Notes: a model not told the origin generated them from the letters alone. DNA of 43,475 nucleotides from Oscillatoriales cyanobacterium PMM_0008 (GCA_949128025.1 CASBRD010000264.1:1-43475); one strand, 5' to 3'; counted from the first letter of the stretch, positions 1-7,735 are shown. Numbers and translations: made by a program.

Positions 1-75
1 AACAACATACCTAAGTAAGAGCGCTGAAGCGCAACAACATACCTAAGTAAGAGCGCTGAAGCGCAACAACGTTCC
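1..75 (-). repeat. REP-type palindrome array, two tandem units plus part of a third
   Basis: Read on the minus strand, a 32-bp unit begins GGTATGTTGTTGCGCTTCAG and continues through a short hairpin (GCGCTTCAGCGC) to a CTTACTTA spacer. Two units are tandem and the array is cut by the window edge. The unit differs from the arrays at 689-805 mainly by GCGC in place of GGGC in the stem. It lies immediately downstream of the transposase gene at 82-672. Confidence 0.85.
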
Positions 76-81
76 TGAATT

Positions 82-672
82 TTAATCATCCCAACCTTTT
101 CCATAATCTTTTACCGGATATTCTACCCATGTACTTCTTAGCCATTCTCTTCCTTGATACTCCAAATACCAATGTACGCTACTCGCTGACCAATCATAAG
201 GAGATTTTGCCCAACCATGTTTCACCGGATTGTAATGAATATAATTAATAGTTGTATAATAATGCCTTTCCGATCGAATTGCCCGATCGCTAAACGAACA
301 CCACACTTTACCTGTAATATTATCCTCCAGATTCCATTGTCGAGACAAAGGGCCATGAATGAAGCGAAATAAGGTACTTAACCGTAACGTATTAATATTA
401 CGAACTAAGAGATGGTAATGATTTGGTAAAATCACCCAAGCATCAATTTCTATACCATCTGAAATAAATTTATCAAAGATTAGATCTAAAATTTGGTGAC
501 GGCGTTCCTGAGTATTAATCCTAGCTTGATGTTCAAAGCAACCGACTGTGATATGGTAAAATTGAGCATCTTGCACTGGATGAGGTGGAGAATGAGGAGG
601 AAATCCCTTAGCCAACCTTTCCTTAACAAGTTCCACCCGTTGTTCTGGTGTCAATTTTCGATATTCGTACAT
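82..672 (-). CDS. REP-associated tyrosine transposase (RAYT, Y1/HUH family)
   Basis: This 196-residue protein looks like a single-domain Y1 HUH endonuclease of the RAYT group. These enzymes nick single-stranded REP hairpins and are thought to spread them; they are domesticated relatives of the IS200/IS605 transposase. The visible HUH motif is PNHYHLLV (His85 and His87). Downstream is the family signature NYIHYNPVKHG (143-153), with Tyr144 as a plausible nucleophile, followed by the usual W-S-S stretch. The length is normal for the family. REP palindromes flank the gene on both sides (1-75 and 689-805), the classical RAYT arrangement. The family call is firm; the link to these particular repeats is inferred from position. 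Confidence 0.9.
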   Translation of the reverse strand: MYEYRKLTPEQRVELVKERLAKGFPPHSPPHPVQDAQFYHITVGCFEHQARINTQERRHQILDLIFDKFISDGIEIDAWVILPNHYHLLVRNINTLRLSTLFRFIHGPLSRQWNLEDNITGKVWCSFSDRAIRSERHYYTTINYIHYNPVKHGWAKSPYDWSASSVHWYLEYQGREWLRSTWVEYPVKDYGKGWDD

Positions 673-688
673 AATAATTCTTGTTCCA

Positions 689-805
689 GGTACGTTGTTG
701 GGCTTCAGCCCTCTTATTTAGGTACGTTGTTGGGCTTCAGCCCTCTTATTTAGGTATGTTGTTGCGCTTCAGCGCTAAAGAAGGGCTAAAGCCCAACAAC
801 GTACC
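689..805 (+). repeat. REP-type array: three direct units and one inverted unit
   Basis: Units start at 689, 721 and 753 with an exact 32-bp period. Each opens GGTACGTTGTTG or GGTATGTTGTTG, followed by a small hairpin (GGGCTTCAGCCC or GCGCTTCAGCGC) and a TCTTATTTA spacer. A fourth unit at 783-805 is inverted, so units 3 and 4 can pair into a large cruciform like a BIME. It lies between the start of the RAYT gene and the 3' end of the CHAT gene, so it may also act as a terminator for the latter. Confidence 0.9.
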
Positions 806-807
806 TT

Positions 808-3555
808 TTATTGATTTTTCTTTGTTCCCGATGACGAAGGCGGAGGCGAACCTAATCTCGTCCTATTTTCCAACAATCTTTCGTTAAATTCCCTCGCCAC
901 TTCCTCATCGGGTTTACTCTCCGTTCCTCCTGCACCCAGTTGGCCTAATTCATTATCCATATTCTCCTTAATTCGCGGTTTATCTCCACACCAAACATCT
1001 ATCTTTTTGGCGATTTCCTTAACGCTATCTGTCGGGTTCGTATTTAATTCATCTAGCGCTTCTAAATGTCCATCAAATATATCTGATGTTTCCAATAAAT
1101 TGAAAAAAGCATCGATAATTTCTTTCGGGGTGCTTTCTGGTGAAAATGGCATAGTCAGTTCCTTTTGTTCAACGTTTTGGGTTTCAATCGATAAACTTTC
1201 GGTTTCACCAATTAAGGTAAATGCTGCCCAAGCTGCGGGATGGGGAAATCGCCCTTTCGTAATTAGCATAGCATATCGCAAAGCGGCGGCTCGATCCATG
1301 CCGCGTTCCAAATTTTGATAGAATTCAGTCATCAGTAATTTGGCGGAAAGTGCGCCCATGTTCCACAGGGAAACGATGACGCTGGGAACGCCTGCGAGGA
1401 TGAAGCAACGGGAAAGTCCGATGATCCCATCTCCGGTAATTTTACCTTTTCCGGTACTGCAAGCACTCAAAACTACGATTTCGGAATTGAGTTTTAAGGC
1501 GAGAATATCTATTGCCCTAATTGCACCATCATCGGTAGCCGAATTGGGTGCTAAAATAATCGCACCGGGTATGCCGGAATCTCCGAAATCATCTAACAGT
1601 CCGTGTGCGGAAATATGGGCGATTCGCACTCCTAAAATTCGATCCAAGATTACCGCTTTCGTCGCTTTTTCCCCGGTAATTGCTTCGGTTTCCAAAAGGG
1701 CAGCAATTGCTTGTGCTGCTTCTTTTGCTGCGGGAATGGGTTTGAGTTTATAGGGTTCTTGGCTGAATTTTGGGTCAATAATTGGATCGCCTACTACTAA
1801 CGTCGCTTGGTTTAATCCGCGAATATTTTCGTGGTGTTGATGGGTGAGGTCTAATATTTGGATGGAAGGGGCGGTGAGGATGGTATGATTTTCAATTAAG
1901 TAGCTGCCATCTGCGGGGTTTTGTAGGGCGGGAAAGGGAACTAGAAATAAGTTGTAATGGGGGATAAAGATAACTTTGGCATTGGGGTGTTTGGGGAGTA
2001 AGTCGGCGATGGGGGAAATCAGGATTTCATAGAGGAGTTGTAATAATGGATATCGCCCTTGGTTGTCGCGTTTAAATTCGGTTTCGAGTTGAATTTTTTG
2101 TTTCTCTGCATCTTTTTCTTCTATGCCAATGGAAACGCGAGATTTGAGGATGATTGATTCTAAGTTGGCGAGGGTTTGGTTTAGTTGTTGGAGGGGTTGG
2201 AGGTTGGCGCGACGAAAGGCGATTTCTCCGTTGGGTAGAATTACCCAAATGTAAATGTCTTCAAAGAGAAGTGAATATTCAATGATGGTGGCTTTTTGGG
2301 ATTGGGCAATTTGTTGAATTTGGGCAGAGGATAGATTAACGTTAGCTTCTAGGGGCGGGTTTTGTGGGGAAGTTATCTGTTTTTCCTTAATATCTTCTGC
2401 TAAACCCGCCCCTACGTTTGTTGTGAATAAGGTTTTTGTTAATAATTCCACGAAGGCGCGAGTACGTCCCCGTTCGGATATTTCTAAGGCGGTATCGAAT
2501 TTATTTTGGGCGACTAAGACTTCTTGAAGGAGGCGATAGGTTCTTAGTTGGGTTTCAAAGATTGATACTTTATGGTCATAATTGGTTAATTCAGATCGCA
2601 GAGTTTCATAAATTTGCATTGCGGCATAAAGACTTTCTTCGGCTTCTGCAAGTTGGTTAGTTTTGAGGAAAGTTGCGCCTAGATTGTTTAGAGATAAAGC
2701 TTCCCCTTGATAATATCCGATTGACCGTGCAATTGCCAAATACTCCTGATAGTAATCGATCGCTACTTGGTATTGTCCCAAGGAATGGTAAGCAATTCCC
2801 AAATTCCCCAGGGAAATAGCTTCCCCTTGACGATCTCCGATTTCCCGTTTAATAGCGAGAGACTGCTGATGGTAATCGATCGCTACTTGGTATTGTCCCA
2901 AGGAATCGTAAGCATTTCCCAAATTCCCCAGGGAATTAGCTTCCCCTTGACGATCTCCGATTTCCCTGGCAATAGCGAGAGACTGCTGATGGTAATCGAT
3001 CGCTACTTGGTATTGTCCCAAGGAATCGTAAGCACTTCCCAAATTCCCCAGGGAAATAGCTTCCCCTTGACGAGATCCGATTTCCCTTTCAATAGCGAGA
3101 GACTGCTGATGGTAATCGATCGCTACTTGGTATTGCCCCAAGGAATAGTAAGCACTTCCCAAATTCCCCAGGGAATTAGCTTCCCCTTGACGATCTCCGA
3201 TTTCCCGATAAATAGTTAATGCCTGTTGCCAAGACTGCAAGGCGGCGCGAAATTGACTTTTTTTATGCTGCTCATTTCCTAGATTTAACAATCTATCTGC
3301 TTCTGCTTTTGAGGTAATTACTGCTGAGGAATTGCCAGACACTCCAAGGAGAATTTCTGCCATATTCCTCAACCAATTAGCATTATTTAAACTCCCTTCC
3401 CTTCTCAAATTATCTGCTACTTCTAACATTGCCTGCACCAAACCTGCATCCTGCAAATCTGGGTGTGCCTGCAAAATTTCCGCTTCTTCGCCGCTAGGAC
3501 AATTTAGCAGTGCTTCAATTAGCTGGTGATAGGCGTTTTGGCGTTCTTCGTTCAT
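808..3555 (-). CDS. TPR-CHAT domain protein (caspase-like peptidase)
   Basis: This 915-residue protein has an N-terminal helical region (1-80), TPR repeats (about 90-365) and a CHAT domain (about 415-785). CHAT is a caspase/separase-like peptidase fold. The likely catalytic dyad is His651 in AHISAHG and Cys699 in VVLSACST. The TPRs at about 119-280 have an exact 40-residue period and are almost identical, mirrored by a 120-bp DNA repeat. A tail of about 130 residues (786-915), rich in charge and ending in Pro, Ser and Lys, follows the CHAT domain and is not part of it. The linker at 379-402 is coded by an inverted repeat (2350-2414). The target protein is unknown; CHAT proteins cleave partners in signalling, cell differentiation or phage-defence settings. 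Function here is inferred only from the domains. Confidence 0.88.
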   Translation of the reverse strand: MNEERQNAYHQLIEALLNCPSGEEAEILQAHPDLQDAGLVQAMLEVADNLRREGSLNNANWLRNMAEILLGVSGNSSAVITSKAEADRLLNLGNEQHKKSQFRAALQSWQQALTIYREIGDRQGEANSLGNLGSAYYSLGQYQVAIDYHQQSLAIEREIGSRQGEAISLGNLGSAYDSLGQYQVAIDYHQQSLAIAREIGDRQGEANSLGNLGNAYDSLGQYQVAIDYHQQSLAIKREIGDRQGEAISLGNLGIAYHSLGQYQVAIDYYQEYLAIARSIGYYQGEALSLNNLGATFLKTNQLAEAEESLYAAMQIYETLRSELTNYDHKVSIFETQLRTYRLLQEVLVAQNKFDTALEISERGRTRAFVELLTKTLFTTNVGAGLAEDIKEKQITSPQNPPLEANVNLSSAQIQQIAQSQKATIIEYSLLFEDIYIWVILPNGEIAFRRANLQPLQQLNQTLANLESIILKSRVSIGIEEKDAEKQKIQLETEFKRDNQGRYPLLQLLYEILISPIADLLPKHPNAKVIFIPHYNLFLVPFPALQNPADGSYLIENHTILTAPSIQILDLTHQHHENIRGLNQATLVVGDPIIDPKFSQEPYKLKPIPAAKEAAQAIAALLETEAITGEKATKAVILDRILGVRIAHISAHGLLDDFGDSGIPGAIILAPNSATDDGAIRAIDILALKLNSEIVVLSACSTGKGKITGDGIIGLSRCFILAGVPSVIVSLWNMGALSAKLLMTEFYQNLERGMDRAAALRYAMLITKGRFPHPAAWAAFTLIGETESLSIETQNVEQKELTMPFSPESTPKEIIDAFFNLLETSDIFDGHLEALDELNTNPTDSVKEIAKKIDVWCGDKPRIKENMDNELGQLGAGGTESKPDEEVAREFNERLLENRTRLGSPPPSSSGTKKNQ
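2350..2414. repeat. Inverted-repeat element inside the CHAT gene
   Basis: The arms TAGGGGCGGGTTT (from 2350) and AAACCCGCCCCTA (2402-2414) are perfect complements separated by about 39 bp. Related elements sit between genes at 12787-12842 and 24284-24349. Here the element is in frame and encodes the TPR-CHAT linker, about residues 379-402 of the 808-3555 protein. Confidence 0.8.
2710..3220 (-). repeat. Near-identical 120-bp tandem repeats encoding TPRs
   Basis: At least four units of exactly 120 bp differ at only a few bases, for example at the Tyr/Asp/His codon after the NLG.AY motif. Such identity implies recent unit duplication or gene conversion, so the repeat number may vary between strains or be collapsed in assemblies. 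Confidence 0.88.
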
Positions 3556-3575
3556 ATTTGGCGTTGGGTGGGAGA

Positions 3576-3715
3576 GGTACGTTGTTGGGCTTTAGCCTTG
3601 ATATTTAGGTACGTTGTTGGGCTTTAGCCCTCTTAATTTAGGTATGTTGCGCTTTTAAGAGTATATGTTGTGACACTTCAGGGCTTTTAAGAGGGCTGAA
3701 GCCCAACAACGTACC
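3576..3715 (+). repeat. REP-type array entering the 3' end of the antitoxin-like gene
   Basis: Direct units begin at 3576, 3608 and 3641 (the third is truncated after GGTATGTTGCGC). An inverted unit occupies 3693-3715. Sequence family and 32-33 bp period match 689-805. The inverted unit supplies the last codons of the minus-strand gene at 3655-3936. Confidence 0.85.
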
Positions 3716-3936
3716 TCACCTCCATTTTTGATCTTCTCTTGTTTGCTCTCAGCTTTTAATTCTTCCCATGAAATAACTGGTTCATCTTTTCTAGACTTGG
3801 AAACCAAAACATCATAAAAATCTTCCCAGACTTCTCCCCACTCTGCTAAGTCAATGATGACTGCTGTTTTTTCTCCCGTATCGTCTACTACGAATTGGAT
3901 GCCTTTGATCGCAGTTATGCTCTGTTTAAAAGTCAT
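3655..3936 (-). CDS. Antitoxin-like small protein with REP-encoded C-terminus
   Basis: This 93-residue protein has a core (1-68) resembling small cyanobacterial RelB/Phd-like antitoxin proteins: a beta-rich start (IKGIQFVVDDTGEKTAVIIDL), then an acidic helical part (WGEVWEDFYDVLVSKSRKDEP). No toxin gene lies beside it, so it looks orphaned. From about residue 74 the frame runs through a REP unit, giving the tail EVRCWASALLKALKCHNIYS. That tail is repeat-derived and probably replaced the native end. The family assignment comes from recalled resemblance and is moderate. Confidence 0.6.
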   Translation of the reverse strand: MTFKQSITAIKGIQFVVDDTGEKTAVIIDLAEWGEVWEDFYDVLVSKSRKDEPVISWEELKAESKQEKIKNGGEVRCWASALLKALKCHNIYS

Positions 3937-3975
3937 ATTACTAATCCTAATGCCCCTACAGTTGGTTTGGGTGAA

Positions 3976-4104
3976 GGTACGTTGTTGGGCCTAAGTACCT
4001 GGATGAGAGAGGTACGTTGTTGGGCTTGGGGGCTATTGGGGCTAAAGCCCAACAACGTACCTAAAGGCTTGGGCGCTATTGGGGCTAAAGCCCAACAACG
4101 TACC
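3976..4104. repeat. REP-type array, mixed orientation
   Basis: Direct half-units begin at 3976 and 4011; inverted units occupy 4039-4061 and 4082-4104 (43-bp period). The consensus GGTACGTTGTTGGGC is the same as at 689-805. It fills most of the spacer 3937-4189 between the antitoxin-like gene and ycf33. A short plus-strand frame here is built from the repeat and is not a gene. Confidence 0.85.
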
Positions 4105-4189
4105 TAAAGGCAAGGTCGATCGACTTGCCGAACTACTCCACAAATGCTACGAGTTAAGATGCAGTCGCTCTTAACTCCTCTGAAGACAG

Positions 4190-4396
4190 ATGTTTGAAGG
4201 ATTTTGGCTTAATATTTCGCGTTACTTCAGCTACTTTATTACCATCACCCTGGGGGTATTATTCTTTGCTTTTGGGTGGTTAATACCCCTGTTCAAGCGT
4301 CCGGTAACCGCGATCGCACTAATTGGCTTCTTCGTCGCCAGCTTAATTTTTGTTGCCCTCACCCTAAAGGCAATGCTGGGCTTGAGTCCCGTTTAG
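4190..4396 (+). CDS. ycf33: Ycf33/DUF751 family membrane protein
   Basis: This 68-residue protein contains two hydrophobic segments (about 12-32 and 40-62) and starts MFEGFWLNISRYFSYF, as expected for DUF751 proteins. These are encoded in cyanobacterial genomes and some plastids (ycf33); a role in the photosynthetic membrane has been suggested but is not settled. It lies 52 bp upstream of rbfA on the same strand, a common cyanobacterial neighbourhood that suggests co-transcription. Confidence 0.88.
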   Translation: MFEGFWLNISRYFSYFITITLGVLFFAFGWLIPLFKRPVTAIALIGFFVASLIFVALTLKAMLGLSPV

Positions 4397-4423
4397 GTAC
4401 GATGGTTAGAGGCATTGCTCATA

Positions 4424-4439
4424 CTGCCTAAAAAGGCAG
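4424..4439 (+). promoter_or_regulatory. Hairpin covering the rbfA ribosome-binding region
   Basis: CTGCCT (4424-4429) and AGGCAG (4434-4439) form a 6-bp stem with an AAAA loop. It ends 9 bp before the rbfA ATG and includes the AGG that would serve as the Shine-Dalgarno core. It could limit rbfA translation or weakly terminate after ycf33. Function is inferred only from position. Confidence 0.4.
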
Positions 4440-4448
4440 CTGTTTATT

Positions 4449-4874
4449 ATGGCTACAGATCGTCGCGTCTCTCGCGTTGCGGCACTAATTCAACGCGAAG
4501 TCAGCCAATTGCTCCAAAACGGCATCAAAGATGACCGGGTGGGCTCAGGTATGGTCAGCGTAACTGATGTGAATGTTTCTGGCGACCTTCAGCACGCCAA
4601 GATATTTGTCAGTATCTACGGCACACCTGAAGCAAAGGCGGAAACGATGGCGGGGTTAAAGGCGGCGACTGGTTATGTGCGTCGGGAAATCGGTCAACGG
4701 GTGCGTCTGCGCCGGACGCCAGAAGTGGTGTTTATGGAAGATAAATCCCTGGAACGAGGCGATCGCATTCTCACCCTCCTTAACCAAATTAACCAAGACC
4801 GCCATGATGATAATCTAACTGAGGAGGTTCGTGAAAACGACTACGAAGTCTCGGCCCAGGAAGAGGAAGATTGA
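4449..4874 (+). CDS. rbfA: Ribosome-binding factor A
   Basis: RbfA binds the 30S subunit and assists late maturation of the 16S rRNA 5' end, especially in the cold. The 141-residue protein opens [22 protein letters not shown] and has the KH-like core with [21 protein letters not shown] (37-57), which is diagnostic. An acidic tail (115-141, ending EEED) follows the core. The stop codon overlaps the TTG start of nagZ by four bases, so the two are translationally coupled. Confidence 0.97.
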   Translation: MATDRRVSRVAALIQREVSQLLQNGIKDDRVGSGMVSVTDVNVSGDLQHAKIFVSIYGTPEAKAETMAGLKAATGYVRREIGQRVRLRRTPEVVFMEDKSLERGDRILTLLNQINQDRHDDNLTEEVRENDYEVSAQEEED

Positions 4875-6484
4875 AAACTTCTAAATTACCCGATCTAAAT
4901 GCGCTTACCCTAGCAGAACAAGTAGCCCAGATGGTTGTAGTAAGAGCCTCTGGCTACTTGTTCGATCACCAAATCAAGTATCCCCAATGGGAACCACCCG
5001 CAGCTAAGTTAAGGCATTTAATCGCTGACCTTGGCGTGGGTGGCGTGATTCTACTTGGGGGTAGTGCGGCTGAATTGGCGCTGCGATCGCAACAGATCCA
5101 AAACTGGGCCAAAATTCCCCTCCTGATCGCCGCCGATATTGAAGAAGGCGTCGGTCAGCGTTTTTCGGGTGCTACCTGGTTTCCGCCGCTGATGGCAATT
5201 GGTGCGATCGCTCAAAAAGATCTTAACCTCGCCGAACAATATGCCGAGCAGATGGGCGCGATAATTGCTCAAGAAGCAATTGCGATCGGCATAAACTGGG
5301 TACTGGCACCAGTCGTCGATGTTAATAACAATCCCGATAATCCAGTTATCAATGTCCGCGCTTTTGGCGAAACTCCCGCCGTCGTCAGTCAACTCGCCGC
5401 TGCTTTTATCGAAGGTGCGAAACGTTATCCCGTTTTAACCACCGCCAAACATTTTCCCGGACACGGCGACACTGCGGTAGATTCTCACTTGGAATTACCC
5501 GTAATTCCTCATTCTTCAGCCAGATTGGCAGAAATTGAGTTACCACCCTTCGCCGCCGCTATTTCTGCTGGTGTAGATACGGTAATGACGGCTCATCTGC
5601 TGATCCCGAATTGGGATCGGGAACGACCTGCCACTCTATCTCATCCCATTTTGACTGGTCAGTTACGCGAAAACCTGGGTTTTGAAGGTTTGATTGTCAC
5701 AGATGCTTTGGTGATGGGTGCGATCGCAAATCAATATGGTACTAATGAAGCACCCGTTTTAGCAGTCGAAGCTGGTGCTGATATTTTACTCATGCCGGTA
5801 GATCCAGAAGGTGCGATCGCAGCGATATGCCATGCCGTAACATCTGGACGCATCTCTTCTGACAGAATTCGCGCCTCTGTGGAACGCATCTGGTCAGCTA
5901 AGCTCAAGGTATTTCAGGATCTCTCAAGTGAAAGCAGAGGGGCGGAGGGGCAGAGGGGCAATTTTATCCTTCAGCCTTTGGAGGAAATTGCACAACTAGC
6001 AGCACTTGCTGCACCTGTCAATATCTTGCGAGAGACTACAGAAGTTTTCGGGTCTGTGCCTTTACAGGTAGCCAATTTAGTTAATTTACGTAACTTAATA
6101 GTGGTGGATAATCTGCTGGACTGTAAATTTATCGATCGCCAAGCACCTGCGATCGCTATCCCCCAACAACTGGGCTACACTACTCAGTTATGCGATATTC
6201 ACACACCCAGCGCTTCCAACTCCGATGACCTACAACCCACGCTCATGCAAGTCTTTATCCGAGGCAATCCTTTCCGAGGCAGTGCTGGAATATCATCTGT
6301 TGCCGAAGATTGGTTTAAGAAACTATTAAGAGCAGGTAAACTTCAAGCCCTAATACTTTACGGTAGCCCTTATATCAAAAAACAATTTTTAGAGCATCTC
6401 CCTTCCGATATACCTTGTCTATATTCCTACGGACAGATTTATGCAGCACAGGCGATCGCCCTAGAAGCATTATTTGGTAAATAA
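4871..6484 (+). CDS. nagZ: Beta-N-acetylhexosaminidase, glycoside hydrolase family 3
   Basis: NagZ removes N-acetylglucosamine from muropeptides during cell-wall recycling. The (beta/alpha)8 domain spans about 10-345. The signature KHFPGHGDT is at 193-201 and provides the catalytic His; Asp278 in IVTDAL is the likely nucleophile. A second domain (about 365-537) makes this longer than E. coli NagZ (341 residues), as is usual in cyanobacteria. The TTG start at 4871 overlaps the rbfA stop; no better ATG lies before the conserved region. Residues about 355-363 (SRGAEGQRG) come from a G-rich octamer repeat at 5934-5960 between the two domains. Confidence 0.92.
   Translation: MKTSKLPDLNALTLAEQVAQMVVVRASGYLFDHQIKYPQWEPPAAKLRHLIADLGVGGVILLGGSAAELALRSQQIQNWAKIPLLIAADIEEGVGQRFSGATWFPPLMAIGAIAQKDLNLAEQYAEQMGAIIAQEAIAIGINWVLAPVVDVNNNPDNPVINVRAFGETPAVVSQLAAAFIEGAKRYPVLTTAKHFPGHGDTAVDSHLELPVIPHSSARLAEIELPPFAAAISAGVDTVMTAHLLIPNWDRERPATLSHPILTGQLRENLGFEGLIVTDALVMGAIANQYGTNEAPVLAVEAGADILLMPVDPEGAIAAICHAVTSGRISSDRIRASVERIWSAKLKVFQDLSSESRGAEGQRGNFILQPLEEIAQLAALAAPVNILRETTEVFGSVPLQVANLVNLRNLIVVDNLLDCKFIDRQAPAIAIPQQLGYTTQLCDIHTPSASNSDDLQPTLMQVFIRGNPFRGSAGISSVAEDWFKKLLRAGKLQALILYGSPYIKKQFLEHLPSDIPCLYSYGQIYAAQAIALEALFGK
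5934..5960 (+). repeat. G-rich octamer tandem repeat inside nagZ
   Basis: Three near-copies of CAGAGGGG/CGGAGGGG in a row. Three octamers add 24 bases, so the frame is kept. The insertion falls in the linker between the two NagZ domains. A related G-rich tract lies in the spacer at about 31014-31050. Confidence 0.7.
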
Positions 6485-6837
6485 TGCTATTTTCTTCCAA
6501 AAAATTTAATATTCAGTGTTGTCATCCATCACTCTGTTTTGATAATGCCAAGAGCCATTTTTTGCCTATATTGCTCCCTTAATCTGACTTAACGTAGGGA
6601 TTACCCAATGCTTACCGGCTGCTAAACCAACTGCCATAAGATTGCTAGTACGAAGAATAGTGGTGTATCACTGTAAATCCATGCGGCACAAATGTCAAGG
6701 TTTGATGACTTTTGAAATATTTGTTAATATAACAGCAGAGCAGATAGCGTAAAAATGAAAGGAGTTTAGTATATAGAGCTACAAACTATCTACTCTCAAT
6801 CAGCAAATTCTAGGCCCATAGTTTAAGAGTGAATACA
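6485..6837. other. Spacer between nagZ and the DUF4327 gene
   Basis: This 353-bp stretch holds no convincing gene. A promoter is visible at 6702-6730, leaving a leader of roughly 100 nt before the ATG at 6838. The first 200 bp show no repeat or terminator I can support. Confidence 0.6.
6702..6730 (+). promoter_or_regulatory. Sigma70-type promoter for the DUF4327 gene
   Basis: TTGATG (6702-6707) and TAATAT (6725-6730) are separated by exactly 17 bp in an AT-rich stretch. It is the best promoter match in this spacer and points toward the gene at 6838. Confidence 0.55.
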
Positions 6838-7077
6838 ATGAGCGTAAACACAGTTTCCCCTAAATCCATTCAATACTCTCTAGATGTAATCCAAGAAGAA
6901 GCGCGTCGGCTTGTACATAAAGGAGTTGTCAGCCGTCAGCAACCCATCTACACTCTCTGCCAGTATATTCCTGCGCGTGAATGGGCCTGGGTTGAGTGCG
7001 AGCTGGAAAAATCCAACTATTTACTTAGAGATCGGATAGCCGATTTAATGGGTCGCGAAGAATGGGAAAACGACTAG
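6838..7077 (+). CDS. DUF4327 family protein
   Basis: This 79-residue protein of unknown function is conserved across cyanobacteria. The typical core is IQYSLDVIQEEARRLVHKG, followed by QPIYTLCQYIPAREW and a C-terminal LLRDRIADLMGREEWEND. I chose the ATG at 6838 (MSVNTVSPK) over a GTG nine bases upstream because family members start this way. It has no signal peptide or membrane segment and is a single-gene unit with its own promoter and a downstream palindromic terminator. Confidence 0.85.
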   Translation: MSVNTVSPKSIQYSLDVIQEEARRLVHKGVVSRQQPIYTLCQYIPAREWAWVECELEKSNYLLRDRIADLMGREEWEND

Positions 7078-7142
7078 AAGCCCACTATGACTGAGATTGA
7101 TAAATAGTGCCAAGCCTTAAGATCGAAATCTTGACATCCACA

Positions 7143-7170
7143 CCCGCCAAGTGCGATCGCACTTGGCGGG
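7143..7170. terminator. Perfect 28-bp palindrome with a HIP1 core, bidirectional terminator
   Basis: CCCGCCAAGT and its complement flank a central GCGATCGC (7153-7160), giving a perfect palindrome. It lies between convergent genes (6838-7077 plus; 7221-7613 minus) and is followed by TTATT on the plus strand. Confidence 0.65.
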
Positions 7171-7180
7171 TTATTCACAA

Positions 7181-7213
7181 CTGCCCCTAGCCTCCTAGCC
7201 CCTAGCTATAGCT
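7181..7213. repeat. CCCCTAG-type short repeat tract
   Basis: Repeated CCTAG/CCCCTAG words end in the palindrome TAGCTATAGCTA. A related tract (CCCCTAG words ending CTAGCTATA) occurs at 43114-43173. The tract lies just after the stop of the minus-strand gene 7221-7613. Confidence 0.6.
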
Positions 7214-7220
7214 AGCCACC

Positions 7221-7613
7221 TCATGACTGAGAATCTTGATTCCGCAGCCTTTCTAGCTCAGCACGCATAGCAGCGATTTGTGCTGTCAGTTCCTGTAGTT
7301 CTAGCTGCACACCTGGAGAAGCAGTCGGAGTAGATGTTTCGGTGGTAGTACCTGACGTCCCTGGTGTCTCTCCAGGCGTTTGATTGCTTTGTTGACTCAA
7401 GAGGGAATCAACAAAATTGCGAGCTTCCTGCTCAGTTACTTCACCTTTTTCAGCCCACTCCTGAGTCAGCTGAGCAAATTCTGAGTTTGTCAGCTTGGAA
7501 AGAATTTCCTCTCGCTTTTGAGAATCTTGCAGGCTTTCAATCAGGGAAGCGGTCGCCCCCAGAGAGATGCGAAATCCTGTTTGCAGTACCTGAATCGGGT
7601 TATCGACGTTCAT
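7221..7613 (-). CDS. Conserved cyanobacterial protein, possibly phasin-like
   Basis: This 130-residue soluble protein has an N-terminal amphipathic helical region (QVLQTGFRISLGATASLIESL), a charged helical middle, a low-complexity Thr/Pro/Gly stretch (about 82-102) and a C-terminal coiled coil (LQELTAQIAAMRAELERLRNQ). This layout resembles phasin-type granule-associated proteins, but I cannot confirm the family. The start is set at the ATG (MNVDNPIQ) rather than the TTG six bases upstream. It lies 122 bp downstream of another minus-strand small gene, so the two may share a transcript. Confidence 0.65.
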   Translation of the reverse strand: MNVDNPIQVLQTGFRISLGATASLIESLQDSQKREEILSKLTNSEFAQLTQEWAEKGEVTEQEARNFVDSLLSQQSNQTPGETPGTSGTTTETSTPTASPGVQLELQELTAQIAAMRAELERLRNQDSQS

Positions 7614-7735
7614 CGGCAATTTGAGCTAGGAACACGCAGTCGCAGACAGCAGCACAAGGATATCGAAGCCGCGATCGGCTGCTTTGCCTTATGCCGCAGT
7701 CGTACCTAGTAGTCTACAGTATTGAGCTACCAAAC

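Noticed and set aside
82-672. An IS200/IS605 insertion sequence
   Set aside because: The protein has the RAYT signature rather than that of TnpA of IS200, there is no TnpB gene, and the flanks are multi-copy REP arrays, not single IS ends.
2767-3219. A 150-codon open frame on the plus strand with repeating VLSQGIVS/SQIPQG units
   Set aside because: It is the exact antisense of the homogenised TPR repeats; its repeats follow from the 120-bp period and it has no independent gene signals.
3895-4107. A 70-codon plus-strand frame
   Set aside because: Most of it is translated REP sequence; it overlaps the antitoxin-like gene start and has no ribosome-binding site.
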